A stretch of 13,996 nucleotides of DNA, from positions 1 through 13,996 of the forward strand of contig JABIUH010000336.1 of NCBI GenBank assembly GCA_018701055.1, in the 5' to 3' direction. This document shows positions 1-6,992 of the stretch, piece after piece. The notes under the pieces were generated by a model. It made no database searches. It was not told where the DNA came from and saw nothing but the letters and a program-made list of their open reading frames with translations. The first letter of the stretch is position 1, and each line of letters starts with the position of its first letter. Position numbers and translations under genes: made by a program. The DNA is from Woeseia sp. Lineage in GTDB: Bacteria > Pseudomonadota > Gammaproteobacteria > Steroidobacterales > Woeseiaceae.

Positions 1-72
1 GCCATCGCCGCGGATCGCTGAAAGCGCGACTTTGGCTTTGAAATCCGTTGAATAATTACGTCGTTTGGCCAT
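1..72 (-). CDS. IS3-family transposase OrfA, N-terminal fragment cut by the window edge
   Basis: Only the first 24 residues are visible, starting MAKRRNYSTDFKAKVALSAI. The KRRNYS-x-(D/E)FKAKVAL-x-AI(R/L) pattern is the usual N-terminus of the IS3-family OrfA helix-turn-helix protein, which binds the element ends and is normally joined to the DDE integrase OrfB by programmed -1 frameshifting. The ATG at 72 is preceded by purine-rich AAGAGGA about 9 bases upstream. The frameshift site and OrfB are outside the window, so it cannot be said whether this copy is intact. Confidence 0.8.
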   Translation of the reverse strand, partial: MAKRRNYSTDFKAKVALSAIRGDG

Positions 73-141
73 CTCTTGAAATCCTCTTTATCCGGCCGGA
101 TTTCACCTTATAGCACTGTCCGATTTTCGGGGTCCACTTCA
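1..141 (-). mobile_element. IS3-family insertion sequence, one end (rest lies left of the window)
   Basis: The minus strand starts at 141 with TGAAGTGGACCCCGAAAATC, an end of the kind typical of IS3-family elements: it opens with TG and is followed by a run of C. A transposase orfA then starts at 72. A perfect 10-base palindrome TCCGGCCGGA lies at 91-100 inside the leader. The other end and any target duplication are outside the window, so the exact boundary at 141 is an inference from the TG terminus. The element ends 28 bases before the ATG of the next gene. Confidence 0.75.
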
Positions 142-169
142 AGAAGGATTGAATCTAGAAGGCTGAGAA

Positions 170-1000
170 ATGAAAATCACGATTTCCATTTGGACTGTAC
201 TATTAGGACTGTGTTGTGCCGAGCATGTTGACGCCAACGGCCTGAACGGGCCGGAAGCGGTTCGTTACGATCCGGAGTTGGACGTGTACTTCGTGTCGAA
301 CTTCAACGGTGACGTGTCTGGAGACTCGAACGCTTATGTCAGTAAGCTCGCTCCTGATGGCGAAATGTTGGTGTCGAAATTCATGGTTGGCACTGAGGAT
401 CTACCATTTCATGGCGGCCGCGGAATGTTCATTGATCAATCTGGCCTATGGGTAGTCGACTCGGCTGGCGTTCATCTGTTTGATCGGACGTCGGGTGAGC
501 AACTAGGCTTTGTCGATTTCTCGCAATTTGAATTGGGATTCTTAAACGATATTGTTGGTGGTAAGGATGGCGCGTTATATGTCACCGATACTGGCGAAGC
601 GAGCTTATACCGTATTGTTGGTCGGGAAGTATCGTTCGTCACCAAGGTCCCGATGAATCCAAATGGAGTGACATCGGATCCCGTAACCGGCAGGTTGCTT
701 CTGGCGCCTTGGAGCAACTCCGATGAGATTATCGATAGGGACATTGACGAGAAACATTTTTCGTCGGTAGGAAAGCTCGTCGGAGGGGGTAACTTCGACG
801 GAATTGAAGTGGTCGGAAACACGATCATAATCGCGAGTCAGGCAGATACCAGCTTGCATTTTATGGTCGATGGCATAGACAGCGTCGCTGTTGAATTGCC
901 TGGCAGCCCGGCTGACATCGGCATTGATACAAAACGAAACGCGGTGGCCGTGCCGCACGTGGCGCTGAATCGAGTGGACATTATTCCTCTTCAGAATTAG
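170..1000 (+). CDS. Exported SMP-30/NHL-type beta-propeller protein
   Basis: The 276-residue product has a hydrophobic N-terminus (about residues 3-16) and a likely signal cleavage around DA-NG at 22-23; the CC pair at 15-16 leaves a lipoprotein possible. The mature part shows recurring propeller-strand motifs: GPEAVRYDPELDVYFVSN, RGMFIDQSGLWVVDS, LNDIVGGKDGALYVTDTG, PNGVTSDPVTGRLLLAPW, FDGIEVVGNTIIIAS and PADIGIDTKRNAVAVP. These match the fold of SMP-30/gluconolactonase-like proteins, with Asn/Asp residues (LND, PNG) where family members bind metal. Substrate is unknown; a sugar-lactonase activity would be a guess. The ATG has AAGG seven bases upstream. It lies 28 bases from the IS end and 32 bases before a hydrolase lipoprotein gene, so the two are probably co-transcribed. 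Confidence 0.75.
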   Translation: MKITISIWTVLLGLCCAEHVDANGLNGPEAVRYDPELDVYFVSNFNGDVSGDSNAYVSKLAPDGEMLVSKFMVGTEDLPFHGGRGMFIDQSGLWVVDSAGVHLFDRTSGEQLGFVDFSQFELGFLNDIVGGKDGALYVTDTGEASLYRIVGREVSFVTKVPMNPNGVTSDPVTGRLLLAPWSNSDEIIDRDIDEKHFSSVGKLVGGGNFDGIEVVGNTIIIASQADTSLHFMVDGIDSVAVELPGSPADIGIDTKRNAVAVPHVALNRVDIIPLQN

Positions 1001-1032
1001 CTGTCACTATCCTAAAGTGTACGCTGGAGACA

Positions 1033-2097
1033 TTGCGTCGGCAGGCTATCGGCAGGGGAAAGTCTTTGCGATTCATTCCATTCAGTCTTATTGCAATCCT
1101 TTTTGCCGGCTGCGCTCTAACAGAGCAGCCGATTGGCGTCACTGATTTCGCGGTTCGGGCGAAGGACGGCAGCTCTGAATTCAGTGCTCGACTTTGGTAC
1201 CCAGGTTCCGGTGGCCAGGAGCAGACTTTTGGCGCTAGCCGAATTCGGCCAGGTTACGTCGCGGTACTCGATGCGAAAGTAGCTTTGCAAGCGCCGGCGC
1301 CACTAATCGTACTCGCGCACGGATCTGGGGGCTCTGCCGAGAGTATGGCTTGGCTAGCAACGGAGCTGGCCGGAATGGGCGCCCTGGTAGTCGCAGCAGA
1401 TCATCCAGATAGCAGCGGCGGCGACCCTCAGCGAGCGAGTATTCTGGAAGTTTGGACACAGCCGGAGGATGTTCGACGGCTGATAGATCAATTACTTGCG
1501 AGCGAATGGCGTTCGAGCATCGATAAGAGACGCATCGCCACTGTTGGTTTTTCTCTTGGCGGTACGACCGTGATGTTGTTGGCCGGGGCACGACTTCAAT
1601 TTGAACGGTTTCCAGCGTTTTGCGCCAAGCACGATGATGGTTCGTGCCGCGCGTTTCAACAATACTTTGCCACGTTTGATAACAGATTTTTCATGCGGGC
1701 CAACAGCAGATTGGTCGATGGACGTGTGCGCGCAGCTGTAGCGATTGCCCCGGGATTTATAGAATCAGTATCCGCCGAATCGTTGCAATCCCTGAGTACG
1801 CCAATGTTATTGATTGTTGGAGAAAAAGATCAACAATTGCCCCCGCAAACACACGTCGAACCAATTCGTCATCTGCTTTCTCCAAACATCGGCTATACGG
1901 AGATCACTGATGCGCAGCACTTCAGCTTCCTACCTATATGTGGTGAAGGCGCGATTGCCGTGCTGGCTGAAACGAACGAGGAGTTCGTCTGTGAAGAAGT
2001 TGGCGTTAAATCGCGAGCGGAAATCCATGCAGAGACTCTAAGGGCGATAGTGTCATTTCTGATGAGCGCCGATATATTGGTAGGATCATTAGATTGA
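1033..2097 (+). CDS. Alpha/beta-hydrolase lipoprotein, dienelactone-hydrolase/PAF-acetylhydrolase-like
   Basis: The 354-residue protein starts at TTG, with GGAGA just upstream, and has a lipoprotein signal: a basic start, then FSLIAILFAGC with Cys27 as the probable lipid-attached residue. The catalytic domain shows an oxyanion-hole motif HGSGG (96-100), nucleophile elbow GFSLGG with Ser174, acid Asp266 in VGEKDQ and His296 in DAQHF, so a complete Ser-Asp-His triad can be assigned. The order and the long insertion between strand 6 and the acid (about 185-232, containing Cys197 and Cys205) fit the predicted dienelactone hydrolase group (COG4188-like). The substrate, an ester or lactone in the envelope, is not determinable. 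The preceding propeller protein ends 32 bases upstream, suggesting an operon. A later TTG at 1066 is an alternative start but would shorten the basic n-region. Confidence 0.8.
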   Translation: MRRQAIGRGKSLRFIPFSLIAILFAGCALTEQPIGVTDFAVRAKDGSSEFSARLWYPGSGGQEQTFGASRIRPGYVAVLDAKVALQAPAPLIVLAHGSGGSAESMAWLATELAGMGALVVAADHPDSSGGDPQRASILEVWTQPEDVRRLIDQLLASEWRSSIDKRRIATVGFSLGGTTVMLLAGARLQFERFPAFCAKHDDGSCRAFQQYFATFDNRFFMRANSRLVDGRVRAAVAIAPGFIESVSAESLQSLSTPMLLIVGEKDQQLPPQTHVEPIRHLLSPNIGYTEITDAQHFSFLPICGEGAIAVLAETNEEFVCEEVGVKSRAEIHAETLRAIVSFLMSADILVGSLD

Positions 2098-2169
2098 TCG
2101 CAATTTCGCCGCTAGGTTGTGCTTGTGGAAGTTTCCGCTGCTGATCTTCCGGTACGTCTCATTTTAGAA

Positions 2170-2186
2170 AAATTGCCTGGCAATTT
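2170..2186. repeat. Perfect 17-base palindrome (possible operator)
   Basis: AAATTGCCTGGCAATTT has two 8-base arms around one central base. There is no T-run after it, so it is a poor terminator. Its symmetry and length suit a dimeric DNA-binding protein, but no matching regulator gene is in the window. Confidence 0.4.
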
Positions 2187-2227
2187 GCATCTCTGCTCTG
2201 GCCCGAGCCTGTGTGAAAATCTCATTC

Positions 2228-2254
2228 CGTCATTGCGAGCATAGCGACGCAATC
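2228..2254. repeat. Short palindromic interspersed repeat (CATTGCGAG...GCAATCT type)
   Basis: The sequence begins CGTCATTGCGAG and ends GCGACGCAATCT, forming an imperfect hairpin (ATTGCG pairs with CGCAAT). It matches a palindromic repeat seen in intergenic DNA of many unrelated bacteria, usually of the form CGTCATTGCGAG(C)GAAGCGAAGCAATC. Its function is unknown. Recognition is from memory of the motif; no search was run. Confidence 0.6.
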
Positions 2255-2650
2255 TATACTTCGATTAACTCTATCGTTTGCTTCGTTAACGCGGAACATA
2301 GATTCCGCACAATTCGATCGATTCGCACGACCGTTTCTGACGAAAGCTGACATCTGTTTTTTTAACCTGGCAAGTTTTTTACATGAATGTTTTGAAGTTC
2401 TTAGCCATGCCTTGGCGAAACTCATTCTCGCTAAAATCAAATTCCAGCATTGCTTGCATTGTCACGGCGAGTGATGATATTGACCTCAGTGTCATAGAGT
2501 TTCTGATGAACAAAGCGGATAAATGTGGAATGAACACGAAGCCTTTAAGATTTCCGCGGCCATTTTCCCGGTTTGGCATGAGCTCGTGGTTTCTGTAATC
2601 CTTAGTTCAAGAATAGACCTGTCCACTAGCGCCGCAGCGAGGCTGATCCA

Positions 2651-2671
2651 ATGAGTGATGCACCAAAATGA
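2651..2671 (+). other. Six-codon leader frame (MSDAPK) overlapping the NTF2-like start
   Basis: ATG at 2651 sits nine bases after GAGG (2639-2642) and reads MSDAPK before TGA at 2669-2671, which overlaps the ATG of the next gene as ATGA. It may translationally couple the downstream gene, or it may be the true N-terminus separated by a small indel. There is no direct evidence for translation. Confidence 0.3.
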
Positions 2672-3027
2672 CAATTGAAAAGTCGAAGGCATTCGACCAT
2701 GCTGGGGGAAGAAAGGGCGTGGATGCGTCAATGAGATTCATTACCGATGATTGTGAGTATCACGCGCCAGTTGGCCCAGAGCCCGGCGAACGATTCATCG
2801 GAAAAGACGATGTTCGGCGTTATTTTGATAGCTTTTTAGATCATGATTCGGGCAGTGAGTGTCTTCCCGGGGACCTGCACGTCTATAGCGACCGAGGCGT
2901 TGCGACATGGGCATATAAGCGCACCGACGAATCCGGCGAATCTGCCGTGGTACAGGGATGTGATCTGTTTGAATTTGTTGGCGACAAGATAAGTCTCAAG
3001 AATGCTTTCAGTAAGTGCTCGACATGA
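2668..3027 (+). CDS. SnoaL/NTF2-like small protein
   Basis: The 119-residue cytoplasmic protein has the N-terminal SnoaL-like pattern: a helix, then DASMRFITDDCEYHAPVGPEP, then FIGKDDVRRYFDSFL, followed by alternating strands (GVATWAYKRTDESG, AVVQGCDLFEFVGDKI). This is the cone-shaped NTF2 fold used by ketosteroid-isomerase and hydrolase-type enzymes and by many ligand-binding proteins; no specific activity can be assigned. Its length is slightly short for the family (usually 120-150). The ATG overlaps the stop of a six-codon frame at 2651-2671 that has a better-spaced GAGG, so start selection may involve coupling or an N-terminal frameshift. Its own stop overlaps the start of the EamA-type gene by ATGA. 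Confidence 0.75.
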   Translation: MTIEKSKAFDHAGGRKGVDASMRFITDDCEYHAPVGPEPGERFIGKDDVRRYFDSFLDHDSGSECLPGDLHVYSDRGVATWAYKRTDESGESAVVQGCDLFEFVGDKISLKNAFSKCST

Positions 3028-3455
3028 ATGCCCAGATAATTTCCGCTGGAATAGCCGTTGGCTCTATCGTTGCCTATCAGATTTGTATGAAGGCCGTACC
3101 CAACGATTTGAATCCGATCAGCGCGATGGTTACTTTCTAAGCAACTGCGCTCGTATTTACACTCATATCGGCCAAGTTTGTTCCTGTTGATGCACCGAGC
3201 TGGTCACTCAGCGAAGTTTCGTGGGCCGCCGTGTTCGTCGGCATCGCAATCGTGGGAATTGAAATCGGCTATTTGTTGATGTATCGAAGTGGGTGGCAAC
3301 TCGCAGTGGCGCCACTCATAGGCCTGGGTGGGGCAGCCATCATATTGGCGCTAGTCGGGTACCTAGTATTTCGAGAGTCGCTATCGTTAAAAAACATAGT
3401 TGGGATATTGCTCTGCCTTTATGGCCTCTATTTATTATCGCCGCAAAAGTCATGA
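3024..3455 (+). pseudogene. Small EamA/DMT-type membrane transporter interrupted by one in-frame TAA
   Basis: Reading from ATG 3024 gives 38 residues (MNAQIISAGIAVGSIVAYQI... to ...ISAMVTF), then TAA at 3138-3140, and the same frame continues without further stops for 104 residues to 3455. Together they form a typical four-helix half-size drug/metabolite transporter of about 143 residues: helix 1 at 4-20, helix 2 spanning the stop, helix 3 near VFVGIAIVGIEIGYLL, helix 4 near LIGLGGAAIILALVGYLVF, and the family-typical C-terminus FRESLSLKNIVGILLCLYG. The gene starts inside the stop of the NTF2-like gene (ATGA), so it belongs to that operon. A GTG at 3231 could restart translation but would lack two helices. 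It is either a recent pseudogene, a sequencing error, or a read-through case. Confidence 0.7.
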
Positions 3456-3603
3456 CACTCGATTTCGGCCGATGGGAATTTTGTGAAGCCGACTCCGCGG
3501 ACGCATGAAAATGTAGGGGTCGACAAAAATTCTTGATATTTTCGATCAATTTGGTGGCTATTGCTGAATGTCATATGGAAATGAAATTGGACTAATCGAC
3601 GCT

Positions 3604-4200
3604 TCACGCTCCAAGCGATACCCAGCTGAGATACCCAATTTCAGCAATGCCGAGCAGAAAGAAATAGATGGTTGCAGCGCCAATAGCACGATGCGGATAC
3701 TCGACCCACACACCACTGCTGCCATTCGACTGCATCATTTCGGCGTATTTCGGGTCTGTCATTCCCCATTTCGGGATCAACGTTGTAATGGTGAGGAATA
3801 CCAGCGGCATATAGATAAGTGCACTGACACGCGTACGCTCAATAATAAACGCCAGAGCCTCGCCGCTTTGGTCCAGAAATAGTACTGACACTCGTCCTGC
3901 GAAAATAAACATGAATGACCAGAAGAGACTTTTGCTTTTCATGGAATAGGCGATCATCCACGCCATCAATATGGCAATCGGTATATAGAAAACTAACGCC
4001 AGACCATCTTTCCAACCCCGGCTTTGCCCAATTCCTGCGAGCGCGCCACCAGAATGAATGATCAGGAATTCCATCAGAAGAATGCCGACGCCAAACTTTA
4101 CCCAGCGGCCTTCTTCTGCAGAGTTAGGATCACACCAAACTTTGGATAGAGTGAACGCCAGCGAAAAGCAGGGCAGGGATCCTGCAAGTGCAGGCAGCAA
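3604..4200 (-). CDS. Uncharacterised five-helix inner-membrane protein
   Basis: The 198-residue product is strongly hydrophobic, with probable helices near 36-54 (FGVGILLMEFLIIHSGGAL), 68-85 (LALVFYIPIAILMAWMIAYS), 91-110, 127-145 (SALIYMPLVFLTITTLI) and 172-192 (TIYFFLLGIAEIGYL). I do not recognise the family. The start is uncertain: the first possible codon is TTG at 4200, immediately after an in-frame TAA, with no ribosome binding site; the frame before that TAA reads ...FRAPLNW, so the N-terminus may be lost or interrupted. The gene follows ltaE with 28 bases between and is probably co-transcribed with it. It converges on the EamA-type gene; the 148-base gap has no clear terminator. Confidence 0.6.
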   Translation of the reverse strand: MLPALAGSLPCFSLAFTLSKVWCDPNSAEEGRWVKFGVGILLMEFLIIHSGGALAGIGQSRGWKDGLALVFYIPIAILMAWMIAYSMKSKSLFWSFMFIFAGRVSVLFLDQSGEALAFIIERTRVSALIYMPLVFLTITTLIPKWGMTDPKYAEMMQSNGSSGVWVEYPHRAIGAATIYFFLLGIAEIGYLSWVSLGA

Positions 4201-4228
4201 TTACCAATTCAGAGGCGCCCGAAAATCC

Positions 4229-5269
4229 TCAGGCCGCTGTAATCACTTCTGAAAAAGCGGTTGCGATATGTTCTACGTCCGCACGCTTAATATCATAATG
4301 AGTAACGAGCCTTAACGTGTCTCGGGATCCGGAAACGAGAATATGTTTTTCCGTCAGCTTCCGCACAAGATCTTCTCGCGACCCTTTTATTACTCGAACA
4401 AATACCATATTGGTTTGAACCTTTTCTGGCGCCGCATCCAGTTCAGGGATTTCGTTGAGCGCTAACGCCAAAAGGCGAGCGTTTGCGTGATCATGTTGCA
4501 AATGCTGAACCTGTTCTGTCAACGCGAGGATCCCTGCGGCTGCCACGATTCCGACTTGTCGCATGCCTCCACCAAGCATCTTGCGCCACCGCCGTGCTCG
4601 CTCAATTAATTCGCCGGAGCCACATAGCAACGATCCCATTGGAGCGCACAGGCCCTTCGATAGACAAATAGAAATCGAATCAAAGTGGCGACTGATTTCT
4701 GTGATGGGCACCTGAAGTTTCACGCTTGCGTTGAAAATACGTGCGCCGTCTAAGTGCAGCTGGAGTTCATAGTCGTCAACAAGCGCACGGGCCTTGGCGA
4801 GATGCTCCAGTGGTAACACTTTTCCGCCTTGTGTGTTCTCGAGGCACAGCAGTTTTGTTTTGGCAAAGTGAGGGTCGTCGGGTTTGATGCATGCTGCAAC
4901 CTGTTCGAGATCAAGACTCCCGTCCGGCAGGAAGTCGAGCGGCTGTGGCTGGATGCTGCCCAATACCGCAGCACCACCACCTTCGTACAGGTAAGTATGT
5001 GCGCTCTGACCAACGATATACTCATCGCCGCGTTGGCAGTGACTCAACAGCGCGCAGAGGTTCGATTGCGTACCGCTAGGCATAAACAGTGCGGCTTCTG
5101 TTCCCAGCATCTCCGCTGCGATTTTCTGCAGTTGAATGACGGTTGGATCGTCGCCGTAAACATCATCGCCAACTACTGCGTCGGCCATCGCCTGTCGCAT
5201 CGCTGGCGTAGGGCGAGTGACTGTGTCGCTGCGCAGATCGATTGTCTTGGTTGATTGTGAGTTGTGCAT
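4229..5269 (-). CDS. ltaE: Low-specificity L-threonine aldolase (PLP enzyme)
   Basis: The enzyme cleaves L-threonine or L-allo-threonine to glycine and acetaldehyde, a cytosolic fold-type I PLP reaction. Family marks are clear: the start IDLRSDTVTRPTPAMR, VVGDDVYGDDPTV, the cofactor-stacking His in SAHTYLYEGGG, HLDGARIFNA with the PLP-contacting Asp and Arg, the Schiff-base lysine in SISICLSKGLCAPMGSLL, and the conserved tail RLVTHYDI. Length (346 residues from ATG 5269) is normal. A GTG at 5278 in the same frame would add three residues; ATG is preferred because GAG lies at a suitable distance and family members begin close to IDLRSDT. A membrane protein gene follows 28 bases downstream, and an exported NTF2-like gene diverges upstream. 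Confidence 0.93.
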   Translation of the reverse strand: MHNSQSTKTIDLRSDTVTRPTPAMRQAMADAVVGDDVYGDDPTVIQLQKIAAEMLGTEAALFMPSGTQSNLCALLSHCQRGDEYIVGQSAHTYLYEGGGAAVLGSIQPQPLDFLPDGSLDLEQVAACIKPDDPHFAKTKLLCLENTQGGKVLPLEHLAKARALVDDYELQLHLDGARIFNASVKLQVPITEISRHFDSISICLSKGLCAPMGSLLCGSGELIERARRWRKMLGGGMRQVGIVAAAGILALTEQVQHLQHDHANARLLALALNEIPELDAAPEKVQTNMVFVRVIKGSREDLVRKLTEKHILVSGSRDTLRLVTHYDIKRADVEHIATAFSEVITAA

Positions 5270-5613
5270 TATTTTCACTCGGTATTTCTGTCACAAAGAA
5301 CGACGATTCTACACGTCATTTTGCGACGCAAGGCTGTGTAATTCACTCGTAGAGGATGAGAGTAAGGTGTCAGATGCATTTGTTGAACCACGACTTAATC
5401 CGACCGAACATCTGTTTTACCCGTGAACCGGGCATTCGGGTATTTTCGATGAGCCGATTATGCCCTGTCTGTGGCGTCGTCAATTGCCAGCTTGCCTGAC
5501 TCAGTGTGTCCTAAGCGCTCGGCAAGCAACTGGTCAACGGAATCATCACGATCTGGAGTTGGAGATTGCGTATGATTGATCAACTATTACCTGGCGTCGG
5601 ACCGGAGAAGCGC
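5270..5613. other. Divergent intergenic region between ltaE and the exported NTF2-like gene
   Basis: This roughly 340-base gap should hold promoters for both directions, but I can assign none with confidence. It contains an inverted repeat GCTTGCC (5490-5496) and GGCAAGC (5521-5527), extendable with a bulge to CCAG/CTGG outside, and a smaller ACCCG (5419-5423) / CGGGT (5437-5441) hairpin. Neither is followed by a T-run. Confidence 0.4.
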
Positions 5614-6054
5614 ATGATGAGGAACACTGTACTCACTATTTTGGTCGTCCTGCTTTCGCAGTTACCCGCTAACGTTCATGCCGACGAAGCAGGTGTCAAC
5701 ATGGACACGACGGCGAGCGAAAAAGCGGTCATGGCGGTCGTTGCCAAACGAATCGATGGCTACAACAATCACGACGTTAACGCCTATCTCGCCGCGCATG
5801 ACGAATACCTCGAAATATATGAGTATCCGGACAAGTCGATCGGCAACGGACGTTCCCACCTGAAGAAAATTTTCGGACCGACGCTGGAACAGGGTATCGG
5901 CAAAATTATAGTGAAACACCAAACTGTAATTGGCAATACCGTCGTAAGTGAAGAATACGTCGGTTTCGGCGGCCCCGAAATGCAGCACATCGTGGCCATT
6001 TATACCGTCGAAGGTGGGCTGATAACAATGGTCCGGTTGGTCGAACCCGATTGA
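5614..6054 (+). CDS. Exported NTF2-like/SnoaL-type protein
   Basis: From ATG 5614 the product has 146 residues with a Sec signal peptide (MMRNTVLTILVVLLS) and likely cleavage at VHA-DE (23/24). The mature domain has the usual NTF2-like order: helix AVMAVVAKRIDGYNNHDVNAYLA, strand EYLEIYEYPDKS, IGNGRSHLKKIFGP, then strands IIVKHQTVIGNTVVSEEYV and HIVAIYTVEGGLITMVRLV. Periplasmic members of this fold usually bind or turn over small ligands; no catalytic residues can be named here. The start at 5614 is chosen because GGAGAAG lies six bases upstream and it places the signal peptide at the N-terminus; in-frame starts at 5566 (TTG) and 5572 (ATG) would add a polar stretch. It is transcribed away from ltaE. 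Confidence 0.75.
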   Translation: MMRNTVLTILVVLLSQLPANVHADEAGVNMDTTASEKAVMAVVAKRIDGYNNHDVNAYLAAHDEYLEIYEYPDKSIGNGRSHLKKIFGPTLEQGIGKIIVKHQTVIGNTVVSEEYVGFGGPEMQHIVAIYTVEGGLITMVRLVEPD

Positions 6055-6486
6055 GGCTTGGCGTCAAGAAAACGTAGGCGCACATTTTAAGGGCATCCAC
6101 CAATTCGGCCCAGCTGATTAGTTCCAGTAATGTTTAGCGCTGATTTAAACTAGGATGTCGGCACTAAATTGTAAGCGAGCGATGGATTGCCGGGATTCTA
6201 AAGCTGTCTGGATTTCTCGATTCGTATTAATTCCGTAAGAATCGGATGTTCTTGGTGGCGTTGTAGGAATTCTATGCTGGAGAGGATATCAAGAAGGGCA
6301 AAAGACATTGTGATATAGGAAATGCCTGCGTCCAGAACAAACACGATATGTAATCCCTGACCAAACTATATTGTATTTTTGGGTCAACGATGGTCCGGCG
6401 CCGACGGTTTTCCGTCACTTGCACTCTTCTGGTAATTCTTACGGCCGTAGAAAATTGTGCTGCTGGTGCCGGAGGACCTAACCATT
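6055..6486. other. Intergenic stretch with no clear gene
   Basis: I see no RNA gene or convincing coding region. Minor features are an inverted repeat CGATTC (6218-6223) / GAATCG (6239-6244) and a GACGG-TTTT-CCGTC hairpin at 6403-6416. From ATG 6390 a 49-codon frame to 6539 resembles a signal-peptide start (MVRRRRFSVTCTLLVILTAV) but has no ribosome binding site. Confidence 0.4.
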
Positions 6487-6846
6487 ATGTCGCATTCATC
6501 CGATTCAGATGGAATCAAAATGTTGCTATGTTCGTGTAACAGAGTATGCAATCCAGGACTGGTTCACGGAGGAATCGTCATGCGTATTAGGCCGAGCCGA
6601 AAGTTACAACAGAGTTCATGCGGGGCCGGTAGTTTTTGTGTCCAACTGCATTCGCGACGAGCATCGTTGGTCAATGAGTTCTGCCTGAACAAACGCGAGA
6701 ATGACATCGCCGATATTGATGCGGCCGCGGAGTTGTTGCGTGCTAGTTTATTACCTTGCGATTTGGGCACTACCGTGGTGACATTGATCGAGGATAAGGA
6801 GTCGGACGAACAAAGTATCCTTCAATTTGATTCTCAATCTGCTTGA
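6487..6846 (+). CDS. Doubtful Cys-rich hypothetical protein (possibly part of a decayed gene)
   Basis: The frame gives 119 residues, starting MSHSSDSDGIKMLLCSCNRV, with six cysteines (CSCNRVC, SSCGAGSFC is partly irregular) and an ordinary-looking helical tail (ENDIADIDAAAELLRASLL, GTTVVTLIEDKES). GGAGG lies 11 bases before the ATG. I do not recognise a family. Neighbouring frames in the same stretch also look coding: 6390-6539 reads as a signal peptide plus YVAFIRFRWNQNVAMFV, and a third frame reads YVRVTEYAIQDWFTEESS and VVFVSNCIRDEHRWS up to a stop near 6690. This may be a real small protein, or one gene with frameshifts in which only the tail of this frame is original. Confidence 0.3.
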   Translation: MSHSSDSDGIKMLLCSCNRVCNPGLVHGGIVMRIRPSRKLQQSSCGAGSFCVQLHSRRASLVNEFCLNKRENDIADIDAAAELLRASLLPCDLGTTVVTLIEDKESDEQSILQFDSQSA

Positions 6847-6992
6847 GCGACTGATGTCGCCATGGTTCATGGGTTCAGCCACTAGGAACGCCAATGGAGA
6901 CCTTCTCGTGTCGGATGAAGTTACTAAACGAAGCAATGCTGCAGCTGACTGGGAGCCGTCAATGCAATGTACACGTAAATTCGGAGGCGAAA

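Larger units (their letters stand above)
2098..2667. other. 570-base gene-poor stretch rich in hairpins
   Basis: I see no convincing gene here. Short open frames on both strands (for example 2383-2598 plus, 2379-2579 minus) lack ribosome binding sites and recognisable motifs. The stretch contains a 17-base perfect palindrome at 2170-2186, a palindromic interspersed repeat at 2228-2254, a hairpin GCGGAA/TTCCGC at 2291-2308, and a small TTTC/GAAA hairpin near 2335-2346. The last part (2639-2671) holds a GAGG motif and a six-codon open frame leading into the next gene. Confidence 0.6.

Noticed and set aside
472..958. Two minus-strand open frames across the propeller gene
   Set aside because: They are antisense shadows of a clear gene with no plausible starts or motifs.
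1235..1591. Minus-strand open frame across the hydrolase gene
   Set aside because: It is antisense to the catalytic core of a convincing enzyme and has low-complexity Arg/Pro composition.
2383..2598. Plus-strand 71-codon open frame
   Set aside because: It has no ribosome binding site and no recognisable motif, and overlapping frames on the other strand are just as open.
3138..3140. Stop codon recoding in the EamA-type gene (selenocysteine or pyrrolysine)
   Set aside because: The codon is TAA, used for neither residue, and no recoding element is visible.
4829..5254. Plus-strand 141-codon open frame inside ltaE
   Set aside because: It is antisense to conserved PLP-enzyme motifs and shows no family signal.
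6487..6560. BFD-like [2Fe-2S] ferredoxin from the CSCNRVC motif
   Set aside because: The later CxxC pair and the conserved helices of that family are missing.
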